Below, in pieces: positions 35,256 through 44,405 of a DNA stretch of 64,000 bases. The stretch is taken from positions 620,001-684,000 of the forward strand of contig OZ257148.1 of NCBI GenBank assembly GCA_965279285.1, written 5' to 3'. The notes under the pieces were generated by a model that searched no databases, was not told the DNA's origin, and worked only from the letters and a program-made list of their open reading frames with translations. The position numbers were made by a program, and so were the translations under genes. Within the stretch, counting starts at the first letter, position 1; each line of letters opens with the position of its first letter. This stretch comes from G965279335 sp965279285 (GTDB lineage: Bacteria > Pseudomonadota > Gammaproteobacteria > DSM-16500).

Positions 35256-36632
35256 ATGAGCGTTGGTAAAGTTGCGGAAATCATCGGTGCGGTTGTTGAC
35301 GTGGAATTTCCACGTGATGCAGTTCCTAATATTTATGATGCACTTAAGCTAAATGATAGAAATTTGATGCTTGAAGTGCAGCAGCAATTGGGTGATGGTG
35401 TAGTGCGAACGATCGCAATGGGTACAACAGATGGTTTGAGCCGTGGATTAGATGTGTCGAATACAGGGAAACCGATCATGGTTCCTGTAGGCAAACCTAC
35501 CTTAGGCAGAATTATGAATGTATTAGGTGATCCTATTGATGGTGTTGGCACTATTGATGCGGAAAAATTACCAATCCATAGAGCACCACCTAGTTTTGCG
35601 GAGCAAGCAGCCACTAACGAATTACTAGAAACAGGCATTAAAGTCATAGACCTAGTTTGTCCATTTGCAAAAGGCGGAAAAGTCGGTTTATTTGGCGGTG
35701 CTGGTGTTGGTAAAACAGTTAACATGATGGAACTTATTCGTAATATTGCTATTGAGCATAGCGGTTATTCAGTATTTGCGGGTGTTGGTGAACGAACTCG
35801 TGAAGGTAATGATTTTTATCTTGAAATGAAAGAGTCAAATGTACTTGATAAAGTATCGCTGGTGTATGGTCAGATGAATGAGCCACCTGGTAATCGTTTA
35901 CGAGTTGCATTAACAGGTTTAACTATTGCAGAAAGTTTCCGTGATGAAGGTCGTGACGTGTTACTTTTCATTGATAATATTTATCGTTATACCTTAGCTG
36001 GTGTAGAAGTTTCTGCTTTATTAGGCCGTATTCCTTCAGCTGTGGGTTATCAGCCAACATTGGCTGAAGAAATGGGAACATTGCAAGAACGTATTACGTC
36101 AACGAAAAAAGGCTCTATTACTTCAGTACAAGCTGTTTATGTACCAGCAGATGATTTAACCGATCCATCACCAGCAACCACGTTTGCTCACTTGGATGCA
36201 ACAGTTGTATTATCCCGACAAATTGCTGAATTAGGTATTTATCCAGCAATTGACCCTCTTGATTCTACCAGTCGTCAATTAGATCCATTAGTCGTTGGTC
36301 AGGAACATTATGATGTAGCTCAGGCAGTGCAACAAACATTGCAACGTTATAAAGAATTGAAAGATATTATTGCTATTTTAGGTATGGATGAATTATCAGA
36401 AGATGATCGATTAACGGTAACCCGCGCGCGTAAAATTCAACGTTTCTTATCACAACCCTTCTTTGTTGCGGAAGTTTTCACAGGTTCGCCTGGAAAATAT
36501 GTGCCTTTGAAAGAAACTATCCGTGGATTTAAAGGCATTATTAATGGTGACTATGATCATTTACCTGAGCAAGCATTTTATATGGTCGGTAGTATTGATG
36601 AAGCAGTAGAAAAGGCGAAAACTTTATTATGA
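35256..36632 (+). CDS. atpD: ATP synthase F1 subunit beta
   Basis: 458 residues from the ATG at 35256 (GAGGTGG upstream; the in-frame GTG at 35247 lies in the ribosome site). Catalytic P-loop GGAGVGKTV, the GERTREGND segment with the catalytic glutamate, and DNIYRYTLAG are present. It overlaps atpC by four bases (ATGA). Confidence 0.98.
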   Translation: MSVGKVAEIIGAVVDVEFPRDAVPNIYDALKLNDRNLMLEVQQQLGDGVVRTIAMGTTDGLSRGLDVSNTGKPIMVPVGKPTLGRIMNVLGDPIDGVGTIDAEKLPIHRAPPSFAEQAATNELLETGIKVIDLVCPFAKGGKVGLFGGAGVGKTVNMMELIRNIAIEHSGYSVFAGVGERTREGNDFYLEMKESNVLDKVSLVYGQMNEPPGNRLRVALTGLTIAESFRDEGRDVLLFIDNIYRYTLAGVEVSALLGRIPSAVGYQPTLAEEMGTLQERITSTKKGSITSVQAVYVPADDLTDPSPATTFAHLDATVVLSRQIAELGIYPAIDPLDSTSRQLDPLVVGQEHYDVAQAVQQTLQRYKELKDIIAILGMDELSEDDRLTVTRARKIQRFLSQPFFVAEVFTGSPGKYVPLKETIRGFKGIINGDYDHLPEQAFYMVGSIDEAVEKAKTLL

Positions 36633-37066
36633 GTTCAGTAACGTTACGACTTGATATTGTCAGTGCAGAACAAGAAATATTTTCTGGCGAAGCAGAAATG
36701 ATTTTTGTGACGGGAGAGATGGGTGAGCTTGGCATTGCACCTGGCCATGCTCCGCTGATCACTTCATTAAAGTCGGGTAATGTTCGAACGATCAATGCGA
36801 ATCGGCATGAAGAAATTTTTTATATTTCTGGCGGAATGCTAGAAGTTCAACCTTTTGTTGTCACTGTTTTGGCTGATACTGCATTACGTGCAGCAGATAT
36901 TGATGAAGCAGTGGCGTTAGAAGCAAAAGAACGTGCAGAGCGCATGTTGGGTGAAAAAGGTTCTGAGATTGATATTGCTAAAGCCACGTCAGAGTTAGCT
37001 GAAGCGATCGCGCAAATTCGTGCAGTGCAACAATTGAAAAAGAAAGCAAGATCATCTGGTATATAA
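36629..37066 (+). CDS. atpC: ATP synthase F1 subunit epsilon
   Basis: 145 residues: an N-terminal beta-sandwich (GELGIAPGHAPLIT signature) and a C-terminal two-helix hairpin that can inhibit the enzyme. Last gene of the operon. No hairpin terminator was recognised in the 85 bases before the next gene, so read-through into the dehydrogenase gene is possible. Confidence 0.97.
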   Translation: MSSVTLRLDIVSAEQEIFSGEAEMIFVTGEMGELGIAPGHAPLITSLKSGNVRTINANRHEEIFYISGGMLEVQPFVVTVLADTALRAADIDEAVALEAKERAERMLGEKGSEIDIAKATSELAEAIAQIRAVQQLKKKARSSGI

Positions 37067-37151
37067 ATAAATAGAATTGTGAAATGTCGATATAGCAATA
37101 GTCATGTGTTTTTCACGATCATCAGGATGATAGGCGTTAAAAGGAATTACC

Positions 37152-38231
37152 ATGTTTCCGCAAAAAAAATCCAGCAAAAAAAGTCCGCGCAGTGGGACAG
37201 ATAGTTTATTTCGTTATGCTGAACTTTTAAATTATGGTCAATTACATATTAAATTTGATCCCGCTACGGGTCTTAGAGCAATTGTTGCAATTCATAACTT
37301 AAAGTTGGGCTCCGCCATTGGCGGATGTCGCTTTGTTCATTATGATAGTGTTGATGCTGCAATAGAAGATGTATTGCGTTTGGGTTATATGATGAGCTAC
37401 AAAGCTGCCATTAGTAACCTTCCCCATGGCGGTGCTAAGGCTGTTATTATTAAACCGAAAATAATTAAAGATCGGCGAGCTATGTTGCATGCTTTTGGCG
37501 ACTTTATTAATGATTTAGGTGGTCGTTATATTACAGCGATGGACAGTGGTACGAATGAATCTGATATGGATATAATTGCTGAGCGTACACCTTATGTAAC
37601 TTGTACTTCTGCATCCGGTGCTGGTGGTGACCCTTCTCCTACGACTGCGTTTGGTGTGCGTCGTAGTATAGAGGCGGCGGTTAAATTTCAATTAGGCCGT
37701 GATACGCTTGAGGGAGTTCATGTTGCTCTTCAAGGCGCTGGTCATGTTGGATATTATTTGGCGAAGGAATTACATAAACTCGGCGCACGGTTGACGATGT
37801 GTGATGTTAACACTGCAGCATTACAACGTTGTGTTGATGAATTTGGTGTGACAGTTTGTTCTGTCGATGAAATTTATAGTATCGAAGCGGATGTGTTTGC
37901 GCCCTGTGCGTTAGGTAAAATTTTAAATTTAACTACGATTAAGCAATTACGAGTTAAAATAGTGGCTGGCTCTGCAAATAATCAGTTGGCGCATTATAAG
38001 TATGGTGCTTTGCTACATGAGCGCGGCATTTTATATGCGCCTGATTTTGTTGCAAATGCGGGGGGGCTAATTAATGTTGCGGCTGTTTATGATCATGGTA
38101 GTGTTGCTAAAGCAGAACAGCAAGTGAGTGATATTTATAATACTCTTATGCCTATTTTTATAAAATCTAAGTTTGAAAATGTTGCAACTAATCAAATTGC
38201 TGAACAAATTGCATTAAGTAAGTTGCGTTAG
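37152..38231 (+). CDS. Leu/Phe/Val-type amino-acid dehydrogenase
   Basis: 359 residues. The N-terminal substrate domain has PHGGAKAVI with the catalytic lysine; the C-terminal Rossmann domain has LQGAGHVGYYLAKEL and the late PDFVANAGGLINVA typical of leucine dehydrogenase. It deaminates branched-chain or aromatic amino acids to keto acids with NAD. Substrate preference is not resolved; leucine dehydrogenase is the best guess. In an organism that also has a large glutamate dehydrogenase, it may help burn amino acids. A truncated class A palindrome follows the stop and separates it from the convergent parC. Confidence 0.88.
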   Translation: MFPQKKSSKKSPRSGTDSLFRYAELLNYGQLHIKFDPATGLRAIVAIHNLKLGSAIGGCRFVHYDSVDAAIEDVLRLGYMMSYKAAISNLPHGGAKAVIIKPKIIKDRRAMLHAFGDFINDLGGRYITAMDSGTNESDMDIIAERTPYVTCTSASGAGGDPSPTTAFGVRRSIEAAVKFQLGRDTLEGVHVALQGAGHVGYYLAKELHKLGARLTMCDVNTAALQRCVDEFGVTVCSVDEIYSIEADVFAPCALGKILNLTTIKQLRVKIVAGSANNQLAHYKYGALLHERGILYAPDFVANAGGLINVAAVYDHGSVAKAEQQVSDIYNTLMPIFIKSKFENVATNQIAEQIALSKLR

Positions 38232-38242
38232 TCGTTTAATAT

Positions 38243-38371
38243 TTGGTGGGCACGCTGCGCTTTGCCCACCCTACTAGATGCCAGCTAGAAGCACACGCTG
38301 GCATGACAAGATTTCGTAGGGTGGGCAAAGCGCAGCGTGCCCACCAAGCTCTCTCGCTGCTGAATAGTTAC
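38243..38371. repeat. Class A palindromic element, left terminus missing, donates parC stop
   Basis: Arms TTGGTGGGCACGCTGCGC / GCGCAGCGTGCCCACCAA with the ATGCCAGCTAGAAGC central hairpin. The right end is complete (GCTGCTGAATAGTTAC); the left lacks the GTAACTATTCAGC segment. TTTAATAT (38235-38242) and TCTAATAT (38372-38379) look like the 8-bp duplication with one change. Confidence 0.8.
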
Positions 38372-40602
38372 TCTAATATCGCAAGCATATCTACTCGTTG
38401 AAATGCACGCGGCAGTTTATTACCACGTCGTCCACGTTCACCTAAATAATGCTTCCAATCACTGGGCTTTAATTTAAGTTGTTTATTGCCTACCTTAATA
38501 ACTAAAGTTTGTGTGGATTGTAAGACTGCAACATCAGCAATAAATTCTTCTCTTGTTAATACTTTGTTACTTGGTACGCCTAATATTTTATTTCCTTTGC
38601 CTTTCGTTAATGCAGGTAAATCTTTAAGAGCAAAAATTAATAGGTGACCGGTGTTGGTTACTGCTGCAAGTAAGTCAGTATCGTTATTAGTAATGAGTTT
38701 TGGTGCGAGTGCTTTTGATCCTTTGGGGCAACTTAATGCTGCTTTGCCAGCACGATTTTTTCCATATAAATCTTCTAAGGTGGTAATAAATCCGTAGCCT
38801 GCATCGGATGCCAATAAATATTTTTGACTTGGGTCACCGAGTAATACAGCAAGAAATTGAGCGTTATCAGTCGGATTTAATTTGCCAGTCAAAGGTTCAC
38901 CTTGCCCGCGTGCAGATGGTAATGTGTGAGCTGGTAAAGAGTAAGCTCTACCGGATGAATCTAAAAAGATGGCTGGTTGATTACTACGTCCTCGTGCAGC
39001 AGATAAAAAAGTATCGCCGGCTTTGTAAGTTAAACTGCTTGGGTCAACGTCATGTCCTTTTGCTGCACGTACCCAGCCCATAGCTGATAATACAACAGTG
39101 ACGGGTTCGGTTGGGAGTATTTCTGTTTCAAGCATAGCTTGCGCTTCTTTGCGTACCATAATAGGCGATCGACGAGCATCACCGTATTTTTGCGCATCAG
39201 CTACTAATTCTTTGCGGATTAATTTTTTTAAGCGGGTATTTGATCCTAGAATTTGTTCGATTTCATGCTTTTCTTTCATCAATTCATCTTGTTCGCCTTT
39301 AATTTGCATTTCTTCTAAGCGAGCTAAGTGACGTAGTTTTGTATCAAGAACCGCTTCAACTTGGATTTCGCTGAGAGCAAAACGTTTTATTAATACGGCT
39401 TTAGGATGATCTTCGTGTCGAATAATGTGTATGACTTCATCTAAATTTAAAAATGTAATTAATAGCCCAGCTAAAATATGCAGGCGCTGATCTACTTTTT
39501 CTAAGCGGTATTGTAAACGAAGCTTCACTGTTTCAGTGCGATACTCTAACCATTCATTTAAAACTGTTAATAAGTTTTTAACTTGTGGTCGACCATTTAA
39601 GCCGATGACGTTTATGTTGATACGGTAGCTGCGCTCTAAATCAGTTGTTGCAAATAAATGATTCATGAGTGGTTCTATGTCAACGCGATTAGAGCGAGGG
39701 ATAATCACTAATCGCGTTGGGTTTTCATGATCAGATTCATCACGTAAATCTGAAACCAAAGGTAATTTTTTATTTTGCATTTGTTCAGCGATTTGTTCTA
39801 AAATTTTTCCGCCAGAAACTTGATGCGGTAGTGCAGTAATGATGATTTCATCATTTTCTACGGTGTATACCGCACGCATACGCAGAGAACCATTACCTGT
39901 TCGATACATGTTTAATAATTCATGGCGTGGAGTAATAATTTCTGCTTCGGTTGGATAATCAGGGGCAGGAATATGTTGGATCACATCTTCAAGGCTGGCT
40001 TTTGGATTATCTAATAAATGAGTGAGTGCATTGACTACTTCACGTAAATTATGTGGTGGTATATCTGTTGCCATACCAACAGCGATACCTGTCGTGCCAT
40101 TTAATAAGACATTGGGTAAACGGGCAGGTAATAGCGAAGGTTCGAGAAGAGTACCGTCAAAATTAGGTGTCCATTCAACAGTGCCATCTCCGAGTTCAGA
40201 CAATAATGTTTCGGAATAAGGTGATAAGCGTGATTCTGTATAACGCATAGCAGCAAAAGATTTAGGATCATCAGGCGATCCCCAGTTACCTTGACCTTCA
40301 ACTAATGGATAGCGATAAGAAAAAGGTTGTGCCATTAATACCATGGCTTCATAACAGGCCATGTCCCCGTGTGGATGGAATTTACCTAACACATCACCGA
40401 CGGTACGTGCTGATTTTTTAAATTTTGCGCTTGCTTTGAGGCCGAGTTCCGACATGGCATAAATAATTCGTCGTTGAACTGGTTTAAGTCCGTCGCCGAT
40501 GTGGGGTAAGGCACGATCTAAAATAACGTACATTGAATATTCAAGGTATGATTTTTCAGTAAAATCTTTAAGTGGTATTTGCTCAATATTAAAAGTATTC
40601 AT
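38368..40602 (-). CDS. parC: DNA topoisomerase IV subunit A
   Basis: 744 residues. It decatenates daughter chromosomes with ParE. Catalytic tyrosine is in AAMRYTESRLSPYSE. The quinolone-resistance region reads GKFHPHGDMACYEAMVLMAQ: the residue matching E. coli Ser80 is methionine (codon at 40362-40360), while Glu84 is kept. The C-terminal DNA-wrapping domain is present and ends RVDMLAILE. The TAA stop is formed by the end of a class A palindrome (GTAACTATTC read from the minus strand), so the extreme C-terminus was changed by that insertion. It follows parE after 38 bases. Confidence 0.96.
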   Translation of the reverse strand: MNTFNIEQIPLKDFTEKSYLEYSMYVILDRALPHIGDGLKPVQRRIIYAMSELGLKASAKFKKSARTVGDVLGKFHPHGDMACYEAMVLMAQPFSYRYPLVEGQGNWGSPDDPKSFAAMRYTESRLSPYSETLLSELGDGTVEWTPNFDGTLLEPSLLPARLPNVLLNGTTGIAVGMATDIPPHNLREVVNALTHLLDNPKASLEDVIQHIPAPDYPTEAEIITPRHELLNMYRTGNGSLRMRAVYTVENDEIIITALPHQVSGGKILEQIAEQMQNKKLPLVSDLRDESDHENPTRLVIIPRSNRVDIEPLMNHLFATTDLERSYRININVIGLNGRPQVKNLLTVLNEWLEYRTETVKLRLQYRLEKVDQRLHILAGLLITFLNLDEVIHIIRHEDHPKAVLIKRFALSEIQVEAVLDTKLRHLARLEEMQIKGEQDELMKEKHEIEQILGSNTRLKKLIRKELVADAQKYGDARRSPIMVRKEAQAMLETEILPTEPVTVVLSAMGWVRAAKGHDVDPSSLTYKAGDTFLSAARGRSNQPAIFLDSSGRAYSLPAHTLPSARGQGEPLTGKLNPTDNAQFLAVLLGDPSQKYLLASDAGYGFITTLEDLYGKNRAGKAALSCPKGSKALAPKLITNNDTDLLAAVTNTGHLLIFALKDLPALTKGKGNKILGVPSNKVLTREEFIADVAVLQSTQTLVIKVGNKQLKLKPSDWKHYLGERGRRGNKLPRAFQRVDMLAILE

Positions 40603-40640
40603 TGCTTAATAGCCTCTATTATCATCGAGATGCAGGGATG

Positions 40641-42530
40641 TTATGTTACGTCCAAGTGGCCTTTTCTTTCTAACCAACTTTTTCGGTCAGCAGCCCGTTT
40701 TTTTGCTAATAACATATCAAGCATGTCGTCAGTTTTGTCGCCAGTTTCGATGGTGAGTTGAACTAAGCGTCGGGTGTTAGGATCCATAGTCGTTTCTCTT
40801 AATTGAAGTGGATTCATTTCACCTAGACCTTTGAAACGAATGACGTTTACTTTGCCTGATTTTTTCTCGGCGGCAATGCGATCTAAGATGCCTTTTTTCT
40901 CGTCTTCGTCTAGCGCGTAATAAACATCTTTACCGTGATCAATACGAAACAGCGGCGGCATTGCTACAAAAACGTGTCCTGCTTGCACTAAGGGTAAAAA
41001 ATGTTTTACGAATAATGCACAAAGTAAAGTAGCGATGTGTGAACCATCAGAATCAGCATCGGCTAGTATACAAATTTTTCCATAACGTAAACCGGATAAG
41101 TCACTGCTACCGGGTTCAATGCCGATGGCAATCGAGATATCATGAACCTCTTGTGAGGCTAAAACTTGGCTAGAGTCAACTTCCCAGGTATTTAATATCT
41201 TACCGCGTAATGGCATGATCGCTTGAAATTCACGACTTCGTGCTTGTTTGGCAGACCCACCCGCAGAGTCACCTTCTACTAAAAATAATTCACAGCGTTT
41301 AATATCTTGTAAGGTGCAATCGACCAATTTTCCTGGCAATGCTGGGCCGGCAGTTACTTTTTTTCGTACAACGGTTTGTGCTGCTTTCATACGGCGTTGA
41401 GCACTGCTTATGGCAAGGTTAGCTAAGGCTTCGCCTAGGGTTACATGCTGGTTGAGCCAAAGGCTAAAAGCATCTTTCACTACACCAGAAACAAAGCTGG
41501 CGCATTCGCGAGAAGATAAACGTTCTTTGGTTTGCCCAGCAAACTGAGGGTCTTGCATTTTTACTGAAATGATATGTGCACAACGATCCCAAACATCTTC
41601 CGGTGCAAGTTTAATTCCACGCGGTAAAAGATTGCGAAATTCACAAAATTCTCGCAGTGCTTCTAATAAACCTAAACGAAAACCATTTAGGTGGGTACCG
41701 CCTTGTGGTGTTGGGATAAGATTAACATAGCTTTCGCTTAATACTTCACCGGCTTCAGGTAACCAAATAGCAGCCCAATCAATGGCTTCAGTATTACCCA
41801 CAAATGATCCAATGAAAGGTTCATCGGGTATGCGTTCTGCATCACCGATACTTTCTAATAAATAATGACTAACACCGTCTTCGTAGTGCCACTCTTCAGT
41901 CTCGCCGGTATTTTCATCATAAAAGGAAACATGTAAGCCTGGGCAAAGTACAGCTTTTGATCGTAAAGTATATTTTAATTTAGCAACGGCAAATTTAGCT
42001 GAGTCAAAGTATTTTCCATCAGGATAAAAACGAATACTGGTCCCTGTTTCACGTTTATTAACGGTGCCTATTGTTTTTAGTGGTGAGCTGCGGTCACCAT
42101 TTTTGAATTCAATGCGATAAATATTACCATCACGTTTAATAGTGACTATCAAATGTTTGGATAAGGCATTAACGACCGAGATGCCCACGCCATGTAAGCC
42201 ACCGGAAAAACGATATTGTTTATTGGAGAATTTTGCACCACTGTGTAATTTTGTTAGAATTAATTCTACACCTGTTAATTTTTCTTCTTTATGCATGTCA
42301 ACTGGCATACCGCGGCCATTGTCTGTCACTTCAAGTGATCCATCTTTGTAAAGCGTGACTTGTAATGCTGAAGCATGGCCTTCCATTGCTTCATCTACGC
42401 TATTATCAATAGCTTCTCTTGCCAAATGATTAGGGTTGGTTGTATCAGTGTACATGCCTGGTCGACGTTGAACTGGCTCGAGTCCGCTTAAGACTTCAAT
42501 CGATTCAGCATTGTAAGTTTGAGATTTCAT
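40641..42530 (-). CDS. parE: DNA topoisomerase IV subunit B
   Basis: 629 residues, the size of ParE. GHKL ATPase motifs (EAIDNSVDEAMEG; DNGRGMPVD; GLHGVGISVVNALS) are followed by the TOPRIM segment (LVEGDSAGGSAKQARSRE; DADSDGSHI) in the C-terminal half. The conserved IRFKGLGEMNPLQLRETTM lies near the end. Supplies ATP-driven gating for ParC and heads the parE-parC operon. Confidence 0.97.
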   Translation of the reverse strand: MKSQTYNAESIEVLSGLEPVQRRPGMYTDTTNPNHLAREAIDNSVDEAMEGHASALQVTLYKDGSLEVTDNGRGMPVDMHKEEKLTGVELILTKLHSGAKFSNKQYRFSGGLHGVGISVVNALSKHLIVTIKRDGNIYRIEFKNGDRSSPLKTIGTVNKRETGTSIRFYPDGKYFDSAKFAVAKLKYTLRSKAVLCPGLHVSFYDENTGETEEWHYEDGVSHYLLESIGDAERIPDEPFIGSFVGNTEAIDWAAIWLPEAGEVLSESYVNLIPTPQGGTHLNGFRLGLLEALREFCEFRNLLPRGIKLAPEDVWDRCAHIISVKMQDPQFAGQTKERLSSRECASFVSGVVKDAFSLWLNQHVTLGEALANLAISSAQRRMKAAQTVVRKKVTAGPALPGKLVDCTLQDIKRCELFLVEGDSAGGSAKQARSREFQAIMPLRGKILNTWEVDSSQVLASQEVHDISIAIGIEPGSSDLSGLRYGKICILADADSDGSHIATLLCALFVKHFLPLVQAGHVFVAMPPLFRIDHGKDVYYALDEDEKKGILDRIAAEKKSGKVNVIRFKGLGEMNPLQLRETTMDPNTRRLVQLTIETGDKTDDMLDMLLAKKRAADRKSWLERKGHLDVT

Positions 42531-42613
42531 TGATTAAGCTCGCTCATAATTCCGGTTAAGAAAAAATATAGTGTTGTGGGTTGGAAGTAAAGCAGGAAAT
42601 TATTTAATTTATT

Positions 42614-42725
42614 GTAACTATTCAGTGGTTTGGTGGGCACGCTGCGCTTTGCCCACCCTACATTCTTTATAATTTGTTTTTATAAAATTTGTAGGGTGGG
42701 CAAAGCGCAGCGTGCCCACCAAGCT
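42614..42725. repeat. Class A palindromic element with AT-rich loop, right end shortened
   Basis: Left end GTAACTATTCAGTGG, arms GGTGGGCACGCTGCGC / GCGCAGCGTGCCCACC, loop of A/T-rich sequence. The right side stops at CCAAGCTTCG just before the nudF stop. Confidence 0.8.
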
Positions 42726-42734
42726 TCGACTATT

Positions 42735-43358
42735 TTATTTCCATAAATTACGTAACTTCTCCCGGTTTAATTGTAGCCAAAGTAGTGAAATAATGGCTGG
42801 GGTTGTTTGTATTTCGCCCGCAGCGAGTTTTTTTATAGCTTGCTCGTAGCTGAGATTGTGGACCAAAATATCTTCATGTTCTTGTTTTAGTCCATGAGTC
42901 CCTTCAATATGAGTTAAATTAGCTCTACCGCAATATAAATTTAAATATTCATTGCTGCCACCAGGGCTGACAAAGAAATTATAGATAGGGTAGAGCTCAG
43001 TAATCATGCAGCCAGCTTCTTCTTCAGCTTCGCTGTAGGCAACTTGTTCGGGGTTTTGGTTGTTGTCGAGCACCCCAGCCGGAATTTCTATTTGCCAAGG
43101 ATTTTTTTCGTGTGTCAGAGTGCCGGGGCGAAATTGTTCAATTAAGATGACGCGATCTTGGACAGGATCATAAGGCAAAATAGCAGCTGCTGAGTAGCGC
43201 TCTAGTACTTCGCGGGTAAAAACGTCGCTCCAGCCGCCATCGAATAAGCGGTGGCGAAGATGATAACGGAAAATATTTAAGAAATTTCCCGAGTAAAGAG
43301 CATCGCGCTGCACAATTTCAGCATCTTTCTTTTCAAAGTGTGGGAGTTTGTTTGGCAT
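42735..43358 (-). CDS. nudF: ADP-ribose pyrophosphatase, Nudix family
   Basis: 207 residues, similar in length and flanking motifs to NudF (FRPGTLTHEKNPWQIEIPAG before the Nudix box). NudF hydrolyses ADP-ribose to AMP and ribose-5-phosphate. The Nudix box is GVLDNNQNPEQVAYSEAEEEAGC: the essential EAEEEAG metal-binding core is present, but the usual arginine before it is serine (SEA instead of REA) and the first conserved glutamate is missing, so activity or specificity may differ. It is one base downstream of ubiK. Confidence 0.85.
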   Translation of the reverse strand: MPNKLPHFEKKDAEIVQRDALYSGNFLNIFRYHLRHRLFDGGWSDVFTREVLERYSAAAILPYDPVQDRVILIEQFRPGTLTHEKNPWQIEIPAGVLDNNQNPEQVAYSEAEEEAGCMITELYPIYNFFVSPGGSNEYLNLYCGRANLTHIEGTHGLKQEHEDILVHNLSYEQAIKKLAAGEIQTTPAIISLLWLQLNREKLRNLWK

Positions 43359-43359
43359 A

Positions 43360-43614
43360 TTAATTTTTGTCTGCCATTTCTTGTTCTAAGCGCTGGATTT
43401 CGGCTTCTAATTCAGCAATTTTTTTGCGAGTACGTGCAAGCACTTTAGTCTGTGCATCAAATTCTTCGCGTGTGACTAAATCTAATTTATTAAAAGTGCT
43501 GAGTAATACGGTGTGAAAGTTTTTTTCTAAATCTTTTTTTATGTTTAATAAGCTTGACGGTAAGGCATCGCAAAGTTTCTGGCTTAAATCATTTAAAAAA
43601 TCGGGTTTTTTCAT
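43360..43614 (-). CDS. ubiK: Ubiquinone biosynthesis accessory factor UbiK (BMFP domain)
   Basis: 84 residues. An N-terminal amphipathic region and a C-terminal coiled coil (VLARTRKKIAELEAEIQRLE) match the BMFP/YqiC family, now called UbiK, which binds UbiJ and supports the Ubi complex in aerobic ubiquinone synthesis. FDAQTKVLARTR is the family signature. Upstream lies a class A palindrome. Confidence 0.88.
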   Translation of the reverse strand: MKKPDFLNDLSQKLCDALPSSLLNIKKDLEKNFHTVLLSTFNKLDLVTREEFDAQTKVLARTRKKIAELEAEIQRLEQEMADKN

Positions 43615-43640
43615 TGCTTATTCCTTATAAGATCGTTTAT

Positions 43641-43759
43641 GTGACTATTCAGTAGCCAAGGTCGGTGGGCACGCTGCGCTTTGCCCACCCTACAAAAATT
43701 ATAAAAACCGTAGGGTAGACAAAGCGCAGCGTGCCGACCGACCTTGGCTGAATAGTGAC
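43641..43759. repeat. Class A palindromic element with near-perfect 8-bp duplication
   Basis: 119 bp from GTGACTATTCAGTAGCC to GGCTGAATAGTGAC. Both termini share the variant GTGAC. TCGTTTAT before and TCGTTTAC after form an 8-bp duplication with one change. The copy-specific AAGGTCGG is matched by CCGACCTT on the other arm. Confidence 0.9.
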
Positions 43760-43763
43760 TCGT

Positions 43764-44405
43764 TTACTCAAAAGAAGATTCCAATTCTTCGCGTAAAAAT
43801 TCAGGTAAAACTAGAGCTGCTTTATGAATGTCAAAATTATAATAACGTGTTGCGAAAACTTTATTAAAGACATCTTTTTCTCGCGGACGGCGAATATTTC
43901 CTACTTTTTTCGCAATAGCACTGGTTCGCCAGCCTGATGAAAAATGCGGCTGTGGAAAACTAAGAAAGTGAATATCTGAATAGCCCGTTAACTTTAATTT
44001 GGTTTGTAATGTTTTTAAAGCGCTTGGTTCAAATAATGAACCACCTTGTTGGATGAGCATACCGTCTGAGTTTAATAAATTAAAATAATGATCAAAAAGA
44101 TCGGGATTAGCATTCTTAGCAATAATTAAAATATCGAGGGATGCAGAAGCTGTTGCTTTAAGCCATGGCTCTGGCTCACCAATCAAAACGTCAACGCGTT
44201 TGTCAGTTAAAATATGCAGAGTGGGTTGCTGAGCAATATGGCAAACATAGGTGATATTGTGATGTTTTAGTACTTCTAATAGGATTTCATGATTTTCATC
44301 ACCAATAATAGCCACTTTTTTGGGCAGGGAGTGGGCAAAAAGGGCCGGATGACTCATCATTTCGCGATAAATCACCTGATCTTGCAAAGGTAATATTTTA
44401 TGCAT
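43764..44405 (-). CDS. Spermidine-synthase-like protein with degenerate active site
   Basis: 213 residues. The layout follows polyamine aminopropyltransferase (SpeE): YREMMSHPALFAHSLPKKVAIIG at the start, a middle Rossmann core, SGWRTSAIAKK, and the C-terminal RYYNFDIHKAALVLPEFLREEL. However, the SAM-binding loop that reads GGGDGG in SpeE is here GDENHE, and the catalytic aspartates are not apparent. It lacks the N-terminal beta domain as well. It is therefore a probable non-catalytic or re-purposed relative, or a gene in decay; the frame is still open. It stands alone between a class A palindrome and a divergent gene. Confidence 0.7.
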   Translation of the reverse strand: MHKILPLQDQVIYREMMSHPALFAHSLPKKVAIIGDENHEILLEVLKHHNITYVCHIAQQPTLHILTDKRVDVLIGEPEPWLKATASASLDILIIAKNANPDLFDHYFNLLNSDGMLIQQGGSLFEPSALKTLQTKLKLTGYSDIHFLSFPQPHFSSGWRTSAIAKKVGNIRRPREKDVFNKVFATRYYNFDIHKAALVLPEFLREELESSFE

